Shown here piece by piece: positions 24,704-31,979 of a stretch of DNA of 64,000 bases (positions are counted from its first letter, which is position 1; each line of letters starts with the position of its first letter). Made by a program: the position numbers and the translations under genes. Below the pieces are notes generated by a model. The model did not search any database and was not told the origin of the DNA. It saw nothing but the letters and a program-made list of their open reading frames with translations. The stretch is from Rariglobus sp. (GTDB lineage Bacteria; Verrucomicrobiota; Verrucomicrobiia; Opitutales; Opitutaceae). Where the stretch lies: contig JAQSWS010000030.1 of the NCBI GenBank assembly GCA_029266495.1, positions 56,041 through 120,040 on the forward strand. The letters run 5' to 3'.

Positions 24704-25740
24704 TCAGATTTTGCCAGCTTTGCGTTTCTCGACGAGCTTGTAGAAGTCGAGGAAGAGCGGGTCCGCGTCGTTCGGGCCGGGGGCGGCCTCGGGGTGGTAT
24801 TGGACGGAGAAGATCGGGAGATCCTTGTGGCGGAGGCCCTCGACGGTGTTGTCGTTGAGGTTGATCTCGGTGACGATGGCGCCGGCTTTTTCGAGGGACT
24901 TGGGATCGGTCGCGAAGCCGTGGTTTTGGGCGGTGATGGAGACCTTGCCGGTTTCGAGGTTCTTCACGGGCTGGTTGCCGCCGCGGTGTCCGAACTTGAG
25001 CTTGAAGGTCTCGCCGCCGAGCGCATGGGTGAGCATCTGGTGGCCGAGGCAAATGCCGAAGATCGGGAAATGCGGGATGAGGCCGGTGACGGTCTTATGA
25101 ATGTAGGGGAGGGCGGCGGGATCGCCGGGGCCGTTGGAGAGGAAAACGCCGTCCGGGGCGTGTTCTTTGATCTGTTCGGCGGTCGCGGTGGCGGGGAACA
25201 CCTGCACGTCGAAGCCGTGATTGATGAGCTTGCGGAAAATGGAGTGCTTGGCGCCGAAGTCGAACGCGGCGACGCGGAAGCGTTTCGCAGGCGTGTGGGG
25301 GAGGCCGAAGGTGGTGCCGGCGGGGACGTAGACGGTGTTGTGATTGGCCAGGTCTTCGCCGCTCCAGATATAGGGTGCCTTGCAGGTGGTGTCCTTGACG
25401 TAGTCGCTGCCGGCCATGTCGTGCCAGGCCTTGGCCTTGGCGACGGCTTCGGCGTCGGTGAGCGGGAGCGTGGAGAGGCAGCACTTCAACGCGCCATCGA
25501 CGCGGAGTTTTTTGGTGAGGGCGCGGGTATCGACTTCGCTGATACCGGGAATGCCGTATTTGCGGAGGTAGGCGTCGAGGGAGGACTGGCTGCGCCAGTT
25601 GCTGACGATGGGAGACAGTTCGCGCACGACAAGACCGCTGGCCTTGGGCGTGGTGGCTTCGGTGTCCTCATCCCAAAGGCGCGGCCGCGAAACACGGAAC
25701 CATCTTCGAGGGCAAGAACTGCGGGCTTGAACGTGGACAT
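24704..25740 (-). pseudogene. carA: Carbamoyl-phosphate synthase small subunit, N-terminal region broken
   Basis: Glutamine amidotransferase subunit making ammonia for carbamoyl phosphate (arginine and pyrimidine routes). The C-terminal part reads fully: FGICLGHQM with nucleophile Cys, AQNHGFATD, VQYHPEA with the His. Translation starts well with MSTFKPAVLALEDGSVFRG but shifts frame near 25671. The matching continuation, EDTEATTPKASGLVVREL, follows in another frame. Against the E. coli layout about 46 codons around the conserved GEVVFNTSMTGYQE block are missing, by a length not divisible by three. The long frame from GTG 25627 covers only the remainder. Either this is a pseudogene with the working copy elsewhere, or a collapsed stretch in the assembly. 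No carB is in the window. Confidence 0.85.
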
Positions 25741-25852
25741 TAAAGAAGAACGAAAAGGCGTCGGGTCACGCCTGCCAAGGGGTTTTTGAGAAAACGTGAA
25801 GAAGGGGTTTGGGATGCTCGTAAGACGTTCATGAAAAAAGGAAACGGAATAA

Positions 25853-25873
25853 TTGTTACTTATTAAGTGACAA
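25853..25873. repeat. Palindromic element, copy 2 (carA-kamA intergenic)
   Basis: Same element as 17310 and 44381 with one mismatch in the arms (GTTAC for GTCAC). It lies in the divergent promoter region between carA and kamA, 120 bp upstream of the kamA start. Confidence 0.85.
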
Positions 25874-25972
25874 ATTGGCTGGGTGGGAGGTGTCGAGGTG
25901 GGGTGTGGCGAGGGGAAAGGGCGGGGCGATTTGACAGAGGGATCGAAGGTTTTACCGTTCGCGGACCTTTCC

Positions 25973-27184
25973 ATGCCCTACATTGAAGACCGTTCCACCT
26001 GGTTCGAGGGCCAGGGACTTTGGCAGCACGTTCCTGAAAGCGATTGGAAGGACTGGGCGTGGCAGCTCAAAAATCGTCTGACGAAGGTCGAAGACCTTGA
26101 GCGTTATATGACGCTTACGCCGGACGAGCGGGCAGGTGTGCTGTTTGCGGGCCACAAGCTGGCGATGGCGATCACGCCTTATTTTTTTAATCTCATTGAT
26201 CGCAACGACCCCAACTGTCCGATTCGCCTGCAAATGATCCCGCGGGCGGGCGAGGGACAGCTCCACGCCGAGGAGATGCTCGATTCGCTGGGTGAGGACG
26301 AACACTCGCCCGTGCCGGGTTTGGTTCACCGTTATCCGGACCGGGTGCTGTTTTTAGTGACGGACCGGTGTGCCTCGTATTGCCGCTATTGCACGCGCAG
26401 CCGCCTGGTTTCGAATGCGCAGGACTACAACTTTCATCCCGAATACGAGCAGGGGCTGCGTTACATCGAGTCGCATCCGGAAATCCGCGACGTTTTGCTC
26501 TCGGGTGGCGACCCGCTGCTGCTCTCCGATCGCAAGCTTGATCATCTCCTCGGTCGCTTGCGGGCGATCAAGCATTTGGAATTTATCCGCATTGGCTCGC
26601 GCATCCCGGTGTTTTTGCCGCAACGGATCACACCGGAGCTATGCGAGATCTTGAAAAAGCACGGCCCCATCTGGATGAGCATCCATGTGAATCATCCCAA
26701 GGAGGCGACCGCGGAGCTGAGGGACGCCTGCGAACGACTGTCGTTTGCGGGTGTGCCGCTGGGCAACCAAAGCGTTTTGCTCAAAGGCGTGAACGACGAT
26801 GCCGACGTCATGAAGGCGCTCGTGCATCGTCTGCTCAGAATGCGCGTGCGGCCTTATTACCTCTACCAGATGGACCTCATCACGGGCGGTGCGCACTTCA
26901 AAGTCGATGTGCGCAAGGGTCTTGAAATCATCCAGGCATTGCGCGGGCACACGACCGGGTATGCCGTTCCGCAATATGTGATCGACGCTCCCGGCGGCGG
27001 TGGAAAAGTGCCGATCAATCCACACTACGTCGAACAGATCACCGACGACGAGGTGGTGTTTAAAAACTACGAGGGACGCACGTTCCGCTACCCCCTCAAG
27101 GCCACGCCTGTGGACGGAGGCGGCGATGATGCGGAGGCTGAAAAGGAAAAACCCGTGAAGCTCCACGAGGAGCTGCACGGGTAG
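25973..27184 (+). CDS. kamA: Lysine 2,3-aminomutase (radical SAM, PLP), short form
   Basis: 403 residues from MPYIEDR. CASYCRYCTRSR (Cys about 134, 138, 141) is the radical-SAM 4Fe-4S site, LLSGGDPLLL the SAM-binding glycine region, and DAPGGGGK the PLP lysine (about 343). The aspartates that bind the lysine side-chain amine in KamA (in YQMDLI and VIDAPG) are both present. The zinc-binding Cys set of the clostridial enzyme (the NDC and CNCDVC sites) is absent; the C-terminus is short and acidic (GGGDDAEAEKEKPVK). Product could be beta-lysine for osmolyte use or for EF-P modification; no acetyltransferase partner is adjacent. Monocistronic, convergent with the SIMPL gene. Confidence 0.88.
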   Translation: MPYIEDRSTWFEGQGLWQHVPESDWKDWAWQLKNRLTKVEDLERYMTLTPDERAGVLFAGHKLAMAITPYFFNLIDRNDPNCPIRLQMIPRAGEGQLHAEEMLDSLGEDEHSPVPGLVHRYPDRVLFLVTDRCASYCRYCTRSRLVSNAQDYNFHPEYEQGLRYIESHPEIRDVLLSGGDPLLLSDRKLDHLLGRLRAIKHLEFIRIGSRIPVFLPQRITPELCEILKKHGPIWMSIHVNHPKEATAELRDACERLSFAGVPLGNQSVLLKGVNDDADVMKALVHRLLRMRVRPYYLYQMDLITGGAHFKVDVRKGLEIIQALRGHTTGYAVPQYVIDAPGGGGKVPINPHYVEQITDDEVVFKNYEGRTFRYPLKATPVDGGGDDAEAEKEKPVKLHEELHG

Positions 27185-27224
27185 ATCGGACCGGACGGCG
27201 CGGCGGTCCGTCCCAATCCAGGCG

Positions 27225-27959
27225 TTAACGCAGCGAGAATGTCGCCGTGACCGTGGTCGTGATGGTTTTCTCCAGCGACGAGGTGTCGTTGTTGCCCTCC
27301 CAACTCGTTGCGCTGGAATAGAGTGGGTTGATCTGCACGACACCCATGCGGGCATTGCGCAATTCCTTGAGTGCACGACCGCCTTGCGTGGCGATCTGCC
27401 CGGCACGGGTGCGGGCGTCTTTGGCCGCCTCGCCCATCATCTCAATCTTGGCCTCGCCGGCCTTGGTGTAGATGAACTCGATGCTTTCGGAGGCGAGGGT
27501 GACGCCGTGTTCCAGCAGGCGGGCGGCATCCCGGGCGAGGTCCGGCAGCGCCTCGGGCCGATCGGAGCGCACCTCGATGTTTTGCCGGATGCTGTAACCG
27601 CTTGAGCGACTGATCTCGCCCTCGGGTGTTTTGATGCGTTCGAAGAGCTCGGCGACCTGCACGGGGCGGATGACGTAATTCTGCTGACCGGCGGCACGTA
27701 GAAACAGCTCAACCTGGGCCAGGTCAGCTTTGGAACGGGCGTGCGCTTCCGGCAGGGTGGCGGCGGACGAAGAAAAACCGGCGCGCCACAGGCCCAAGTC
27801 GGAACGCACGTCCTTGCGAGCCGAGCCGGTGACGTTGATGACCTGATCCTCGCTGATGCGGGTCCAGGCGTTGGTGAAGGTGACGGAGGCAAAACAAAGG
27901 CCGGCGGCGAGGGCCAGACCTGCGAGCAAACCGAAGAGATGAGGGCGTGAAGTGGTCAT
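27225..27959 (-). CDS. SIMPL/DUF541-domain periplasmic protein
   Basis: 244 residues with a signal-anchor (LFGLLAGLALAAGLCFAS). The SIMPL domain starts at VINVTGSARKDVRSDLGLWRAGFS, with the repeated beta-alpha-beta pieces RSDRPEALPDLARDAARLL and ATQGGRALKELRNARMGVVQINP. Members bind to or protect the envelope against oxidative stress in some bacteria, but the function is not settled. Single gene, convergent with kamA; a GC-rich hairpin sits between their ends. Confidence 0.85.
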   Translation of the reverse strand: MTTSRPHLFGLLAGLALAAGLCFASVTFTNAWTRISEDQVINVTGSARKDVRSDLGLWRAGFSSSAATLPEAHARSKADLAQVELFLRAAGQQNYVIRPVQVAELFERIKTPEGEISRSSGYSIRQNIEVRSDRPEALPDLARDAARLLEHGVTLASESIEFIYTKAGEAKIEMMGEAAKDARTRAGQIATQGGRALKELRNARMGVVQINPLYSSATSWEGNNDTSSLEKTITTTVTATFSLR

Positions 27960-28314
27960 GAAAAAGCGTGCGAAACCACACAGGACCGATGCACCCGAAT
28001 GTCAGTGAGAAGTAACTCACAATTTTCTATCCGTTTCGCTCCAGCGGGTTACGGTGAGTTTAAATTCTTCTTATTTTCCGCATCCTTTTTTTGAGCGTTT
28101 TGCCGGCGGCTGCGTCTATCCCCATGTAGTCAGTTTTGTAGTTCTTAAGGTTTGCTTGGTGTTAGGTCACAAAAGCCGCTTCTTACGAGGCGGCTTTTGT
28201 GTTTTCCCGTCCCGGGATTTTTCTTCGAAGTCACCCCTCGGGTGATCAGCGAGTTGGATAATTTTGGCCGGGGAGCGTGAAAACATTTATGAACCGCGGC
28301 GTCTCAGAAGGGGT
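27960..28314. other. 355-bp intergenic region, no gene; candidate small RNA
   Basis: The gap is AT-richer than its flanks. It contains a 7-bp inverted repeat (AACTCAC/GTGAGTT, 28014-28062), several T-runs around 28080, and the strong hairpin listed next. The track ORF of 63 codons here has no family likeness and poor codon use. Either the region is a long leader or it encodes a small RNA ending at the hairpin. Confidence 0.4.
28168..28205 (+). terminator. Strong terminator without an upstream gene
   Basis: A perfect 12-bp stem CACAAAAGCCGC / GCGGCTTTTGTG with a 10-nt loop and following TTTT. No protein gene ends just upstream on the plus strand, which suggests an unannotated short transcript between 27960 and here. 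Confidence 0.75.
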
Positions 28315-28812
28315 ATGAAAAAGACATTGCTGGCGTTTCTGGTCGTTGCCTTGGCGGCGATTCCCGCCCGGGCGCAACTTTTCCGTCCTTCCGTTGTGCA
28401 GGGCGCGGTCCTCGGCGGAGTGGTCGGGGCCGTGATTGGTCACAATGATGACCGGCACGGCGCCGAAGGGGCCGCCATTGGTGCGGTGGCTGGCGCGTTG
28501 CTGGGAGCGGCCCTGGACCGGCACGATTCGCGTCCGGTGATCGCCGCGCCGGCTCCGGTGGTTTACGCGCCCCCGGCCGTGTATTGCCCGCCGCCGCCCG
28601 CCCGGGTGGTTTACGTGCAAACCACGCCGGTTTACGTGGCGCCGGCATGTCCGCCGCCATCCCGGGTGGTCTATTACGGGTATCGGCCCGCGCCGGTCGT
28701 GGTGTATCAGAGTGGCGGATACTGCAGGCCCGTCTACCGGGAGCCGGTGGTCTACGTCCATGGCGGATGGGGACACTCCGGGCGCGGTCACGGGCACGGG
28801 CGCTGGCGTTGA
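28315..28812 (+). CDS. Glycine-zipper outer-membrane-like small protein
   Basis: 165 residues with a signal peptide (LLAFLVVALAAIPARA). Two glycine-zipper blocks follow: VVQGAVLGGVVGAVIGHNDD and GAAIGAVAGALLGAAL, the motif of YMGG-like and Rcs/17-kDa antigen proteins. The second half is Pro/Tyr/Val low-complexity (VVYAPPAVYCPPPP, VVYVQTTPVY) and the tail is Gly/His-rich (GHSGRGHGHGRWR), perhaps metal-binding. RBS-like AGAAGGGG lies before ATG 28315, which is why the longer ORF-track start is rejected. Probably a stress-related envelope protein. Confidence 0.85.
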   Translation: MKKTLLAFLVVALAAIPARAQLFRPSVVQGAVLGGVVGAVIGHNDDRHGAEGAAIGAVAGALLGAALDRHDSRPVIAAPAPVVYAPPAVYCPPPPARVVYVQTTPVYVAPACPPPSRVVYYGYRPAPVVVYQSGGYCRPVYREPVVYVHGGWGHSGRGHGHGRWR

Positions 28813-28944
28813 GCGGGCGGGCACCCGGGCTGTGAGTCGGGGGCGCGCGTGAATCAACAGGCCGGCGCTCCCCGAGCTCACGCCCAGGGCCATGGGGCGC
28901 GGCTTTTTTGTCGCCTGAAGATGGGCGGCTGTTTGTGTGACGAC

Positions 28945-29538
28945 ATGATTTCGTTGCACGAAGGCCGGGGTTCCCGGGTAAAAAAGGCACCTGTCCAGGT
29001 GCTTGTGCTCGGCCTGACGGTGGCCGGCTGCACGCCGCGAATCTGGCGCCGGCTGGCCGTCAAGGAGACGATGTGGCTCGCCCGGTTGCACGACTCGATC
29101 CAGGTCGCGTTCGACTGGTTCGATTATCAAACGCACACCTTCACCCTGGAGGATTTGCGGCTGGGCAACCCGGCGAAACGCGATGGCGTGCTGGTGGAGG
29201 ATGATCGCGACCTGACGCTGGCCGACCTCGAGCTGGCGAAGCGGGGCGGGATCATCTACGACTATCATTTTGGCGAAGGCTGGCGGGTGGACATTCGTGT
29301 CGAGAAGGTGATGCCACCGGTGAAGGGGGAGATTTATCCGCGCTGCCTGGAGGGTGAACGGGCGGGTCCGCCGGAGGACTGCGGCGGGGTCGAGGCCTAC
29401 CATGACATGCTGGCGTGCATTCAAGAACCGAATACGGACTTGGGGCGGGAATGGGTGGACTGGCTCGGCCCGCAGCATGACGTGGAGCGATGCGATCTGG
29501 AGGCGATCAACCGGGCGCTCCGGAAGTTTGGCAAATGA
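28945..29538 (+). CDS. Plasmid pRiA4b ORF-3-like (IS1096 TnpR-like) family protein
   Basis: 197 residues from ATG 28945; start uncertain, since a GTG at 28849 would add 32. Family landmarks: RIWRRLAVKE with ARLHDSIQVAFDWFDYQTHTF, IIYDYHFGEGWRVDI, and YPRCLEGERAGPPEDCGGVEAYHDML, the typical RCxxGxxxxPPEDCGG core. Members occur on plasmids, transposons and genomic islands and have no established biochemistry. Its stop overlaps the start of the nuclease gene (ATGA), so the two are translationally coupled. Confidence 0.85.
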   Translation: MISLHEGRGSRVKKAPVQVLVLGLTVAGCTPRIWRRLAVKETMWLARLHDSIQVAFDWFDYQTHTFTLEDLRLGNPAKRDGVLVEDDRDLTLADLELAKRGGIIYDYHFGEGWRVDIRVEKVMPPVKGEIYPRCLEGERAGPPEDCGGVEAYHDMLACIQEPNTDLGREWVDWLGPQHDVERCDLEAINRALRKFGK

Positions 29539-30485
29539 GCGCGCGGGCACGGAAAGGGACCGGCCGGCGCGGAAAGCTCAAGGCGGTCCTGTGGTTCAAT
29601 ACGATCCTGCTGGCGGTGCTGGGCGGGTGGTTCGTGATGCAACCGCCGCCGCGGCGCGCGGAAGTGACGAAGCTCGTCGAAAATTATTTCGAGAAGAACA
29701 AGCGGATCGAGCTGCTCGATGTGGCGCTGGATATTTACCGGCTTTATTATGGCGCGGACTTTGTCGGGGCGGTTGCGCCGGGGGACCGGGCGCACGTCTA
29801 CGGGGGAGCTCCCGAGATGGCGGGATTTCCGCACGCGATCCGGGTCTTGAAAAACACGGGTTATGTCGCCGGGTATTGCGAGGTGCTGGAGAATCCGGCG
29901 TGGGTTGCGTATCGGGTGGGTGACGTGGAGAAGCTGGAGCCGCCCGCGCCGCGGCCGGAGGGCTTTGAGACGGACCTGCGGACGGCGGCGCGGGTGTCCC
30001 CGGCGGCATATTCAAACAGTGGATACGACCGGGGGCACCTGGCGCCGAATTACGCGATCGCGACGCGTTATGGCGAAGCGGCGCAGCGGGAGACGTTTCT
30101 CATGTCGAACATCGCGCCGCAGCGGCATGCGCTCAATGCGGGTGTGTGGAAGGAGATGGAGATGAGGATCGCCACGAGTTATCCGGGACGTTTTGGCGAA
30201 GTGTGGGTGCTGGCGGGGCCGGTGTTCGGGGCGCGCCCGGCGAAGTTGCCCGGCGGCACGGCGGTGCCGGAGGCGTTTTTTATGATCGTGATCGACGAGA
30301 GCGACGGGCGGGTGCGTTCGCAGGCGTTTCTTTTTCCGCAGGAGACGCCGGGTGGAGCCGGACTGGAGAAATTTGTGGTCTCCATCGACGAGGTGGAGCG
30401 GCGCACGGGATTGAATTTTTTGCCGGAATTGGAGGACGCGGCGGAGGCGGCATTGGAGGCAAAGCGGGTGAGTGGCGTCTGGTAG
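29535..30485 (+). CDS. DNA/RNA non-specific endonuclease with membrane anchor
   Basis: 316 residues. An N-terminal transmembrane helix (LWFNTILLAVLGGWFVM) is followed by a beta-beta-alpha-metal nuclease of the NUC1 family: SGYDRGHLAPNYAIA carries the DRGH catalytic His, and MSNIAPQRHALNAGVW the metal-binding Asn and the rest of the finger. The enzyme would cut any nucleic acid outside the cytoplasm or at the membrane surface. It overlaps the pRiA4b ORF-3-like gene by 4 bp, which makes them a two-gene unit. No immunity gene is obvious. Confidence 0.9.
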   Translation: MSARARKGTGRRGKLKAVLWFNTILLAVLGGWFVMQPPPRRAEVTKLVENYFEKNKRIELLDVALDIYRLYYGADFVGAVAPGDRAHVYGGAPEMAGFPHAIRVLKNTGYVAGYCEVLENPAWVAYRVGDVEKLEPPAPRPEGFETDLRTAARVSPAAYSNSGYDRGHLAPNYAIATRYGEAAQRETFLMSNIAPQRHALNAGVWKEMEMRIATSYPGRFGEVWVLAGPVFGARPAKLPGGTAVPEAFFMIVIDESDGRVRSQAFLFPQETPGGAGLEKFVVSIDEVERRTGLNFLPELEDAAEAALEAKRVSGVW

Positions 30486-30648
30486 CGGACTTGCGGTGAC
30501 CGGGAGGGGCTGCGAGGGCGCAGTCGCCCTGCAATTAACCGGCGGATTGACGTTTTCCAATGAGTCGCTTTCATGGCGGCGTTCTTTGGCAGGTCCGTGG
30601 TCAGCCGGGAGGTATTGGACGGCAATCGTCCGGCACCTCCATCTGACC

Positions 30649-30849
30649 ATGAACACGACGAAAAACACGGTTCCGTTAAACGTTCCCGGTTCGTTTGCTC
30701 CCTCGGGTTTCTTTTCGAAGCTCAAGGCCCGGGCAGCCAAGCCGGTTCAGTCCGCTTATCGGAAGCCACATGAAGCCGCGACGCCGGCCCAGACTGCGCG
30801 CCTCTGCGAGGTGCTCGGCCGCGGGATGGCGTCGAACCTGCGGTTCTAA
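30649..30849 (+). CDS. Small basic hypothetical protein
   Basis: 66 residues from ATG 30649, basic in the first half (SKLKARAAKPVQSAYRKP), no signal peptide. The ORF track runs on upstream to 30472, but that is the shadow of the nuclease gene end and its leader. A terminator follows after 30 bp, which supports a real short transcript. Family unknown. Confidence 0.6.
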   Translation: MNTTKNTVPLNVPGSFAPSGFFSKLKARAAKPVQSAYRKPHEAATPAQTARLCEVLGRGMASNLRF

Positions 30850-30879
30850 GGGGAGCCGTAGTTAAACCAGTAAACAACG

Positions 30880-30916
30880 CCGCCCGGGAGCTTACGCTTC
30901 CGGGCGGTTCTTTTTT
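30880..30916 (+). terminator. Terminator between small gene and barrel gene
   Basis: A 12-bp stem with one wobble (CCGCCCGGGAGC / GCTTCCGGGCGG), a 4-nt loop and a T-run; it also separates the convergent barrel gene. Confidence 0.88.
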
Positions 30917-30932
30917 GGGGGGACGAGATCGA

Positions 30933-31940
30933 TCAGAAGCTGACGCTCAGGGTCAGGCCGAGGCCGGCGTTGGTGGTCTTGTAGCCGTAGTCGACGGGGG
31001 AGTCGCCTTGGGGGTTGCGCCAGTCGTAGCTGGTGAAGGCGCGGGCGGTGGCCCAAGGAGTGAAGTTGTAGCTAACGCTGACTCCGACCGAGCCGACGAG
31101 ATCTTCGCGGTTAACATCGAAAAAACCGGCTTCCTGGTAATGCAGGTAATCGGAATAGGTGAGGCGGGCGTAGGGGCCGAACACCCAGCGGTCACGCAGG
31201 TAGTAATAGCCGGCATCGATGGAGTAATCGACCTTGTCGTTACGGTCTTCCCGGTAATCGAGGAGGCCACCGGGCGTGTCGGAATCGGTGATTACGTAGC
31301 TGATGCCGCCGCCGAAGCTGAGGATGTGATCGCGACCCAGGCTGACGAGCTTGCGCACGGAGACGGAGGGGGTGACGGACTTGTAGGTGAGGTTGTAGCT
31401 GGGCGGACCTTCGAGGCTGTAAACCGCGGTGGCGGTGAGCCCGGCGGTGAATTCCCAGTTGTTGCCGCAGCGGACACGCAGGGCGAGCGGGATGCTGTAG
31501 GCGTCGAAGTCGAGATCTTCACGGGTTTCGTCGCCGGTGCCCAAGGCGTGGTTGTAATGTTGATACACGAGGCTGGCGGTGGGGGTGATCAAGGCCTCGC
31601 CGACCGTGAAGCTGTTGAAATCCGCACGCGTCAGGAGCGTCTGGGCGACGATGACGGATTCGACCTCGTCGGACGGCTGGAGAAAGACGTTGGACGTGTA
31701 ATAGGCCTGCACGTCGTAGGCGAACGTGAGTTTGAATGGCAGCTTGCGGGTTTCGGCGATGCGCTGGGTGCCGCCGTCGAGGTCGCCTTTTTCATCCTTG
31801 GTGGTGGCGGACGGGGCGGTGGGAGCGGGAGGGGGCGTGCCCTGTTGGACGCGGTCGATGATGACTTCGCTGGAGGACTGGGCGAGGAGTGTGCCGGCTG
31901 AAGTGGTGCCGAGCAAGGTGAGGAGAAGAATGCGTTTCAT
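30933..31940 (-). CDS. Outer-membrane beta-barrel protein
   Basis: 335 residues with a signal peptide (MKRILLLTLLGTTSAGTLLAQ). A Pro/Thr-rich linker leads into alternating amphipathic strands (LTFAYDVQAYYTSNVFLQPS, TPTASLVYQHYNHAL, YSIDAGYYYLRDRWVFGPYARLTYSDY). The last residue is a Phe after LTLSVS, the outer-membrane assembly signal. Not a TonB receptor: no plug. It is transcribed 39 bp after the FecR-domain gene and is probably its operon partner. Confidence 0.88.
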   Translation of the reverse strand: MKRILLLTLLGTTSAGTLLAQSSSEVIIDRVQQGTPPPAPTAPSATTKDEKGDLDGGTQRIAETRKLPFKLTFAYDVQAYYTSNVFLQPSDEVESVIVAQTLLTRADFNSFTVGEALITPTASLVYQHYNHALGTGDETREDLDFDAYSIPLALRVRCGNNWEFTAGLTATAVYSLEGPPSYNLTYKSVTPSVSVRKLVSLGRDHILSFGGGISYVITDSDTPGGLLDYREDRNDKVDYSIDAGYYYLRDRWVFGPYARLTYSDYLHYQEAGFFDVNREDLVGSVGVSVSYNFTPWATARAFTSYDWRNPQGDSPVDYGYKTTNAGLGLTLSVSF

Positions 31941-31979
31941 GTGAGAGCTGAAGCGGAAAGGTCGGTGGGAAGGTTCTTG

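Noticed and set aside
28054-28245. 63-codon ORF in the 28 kb gap
   Set aside because: It reads through the strong hairpin, has no recognisable domain and poor codon use.
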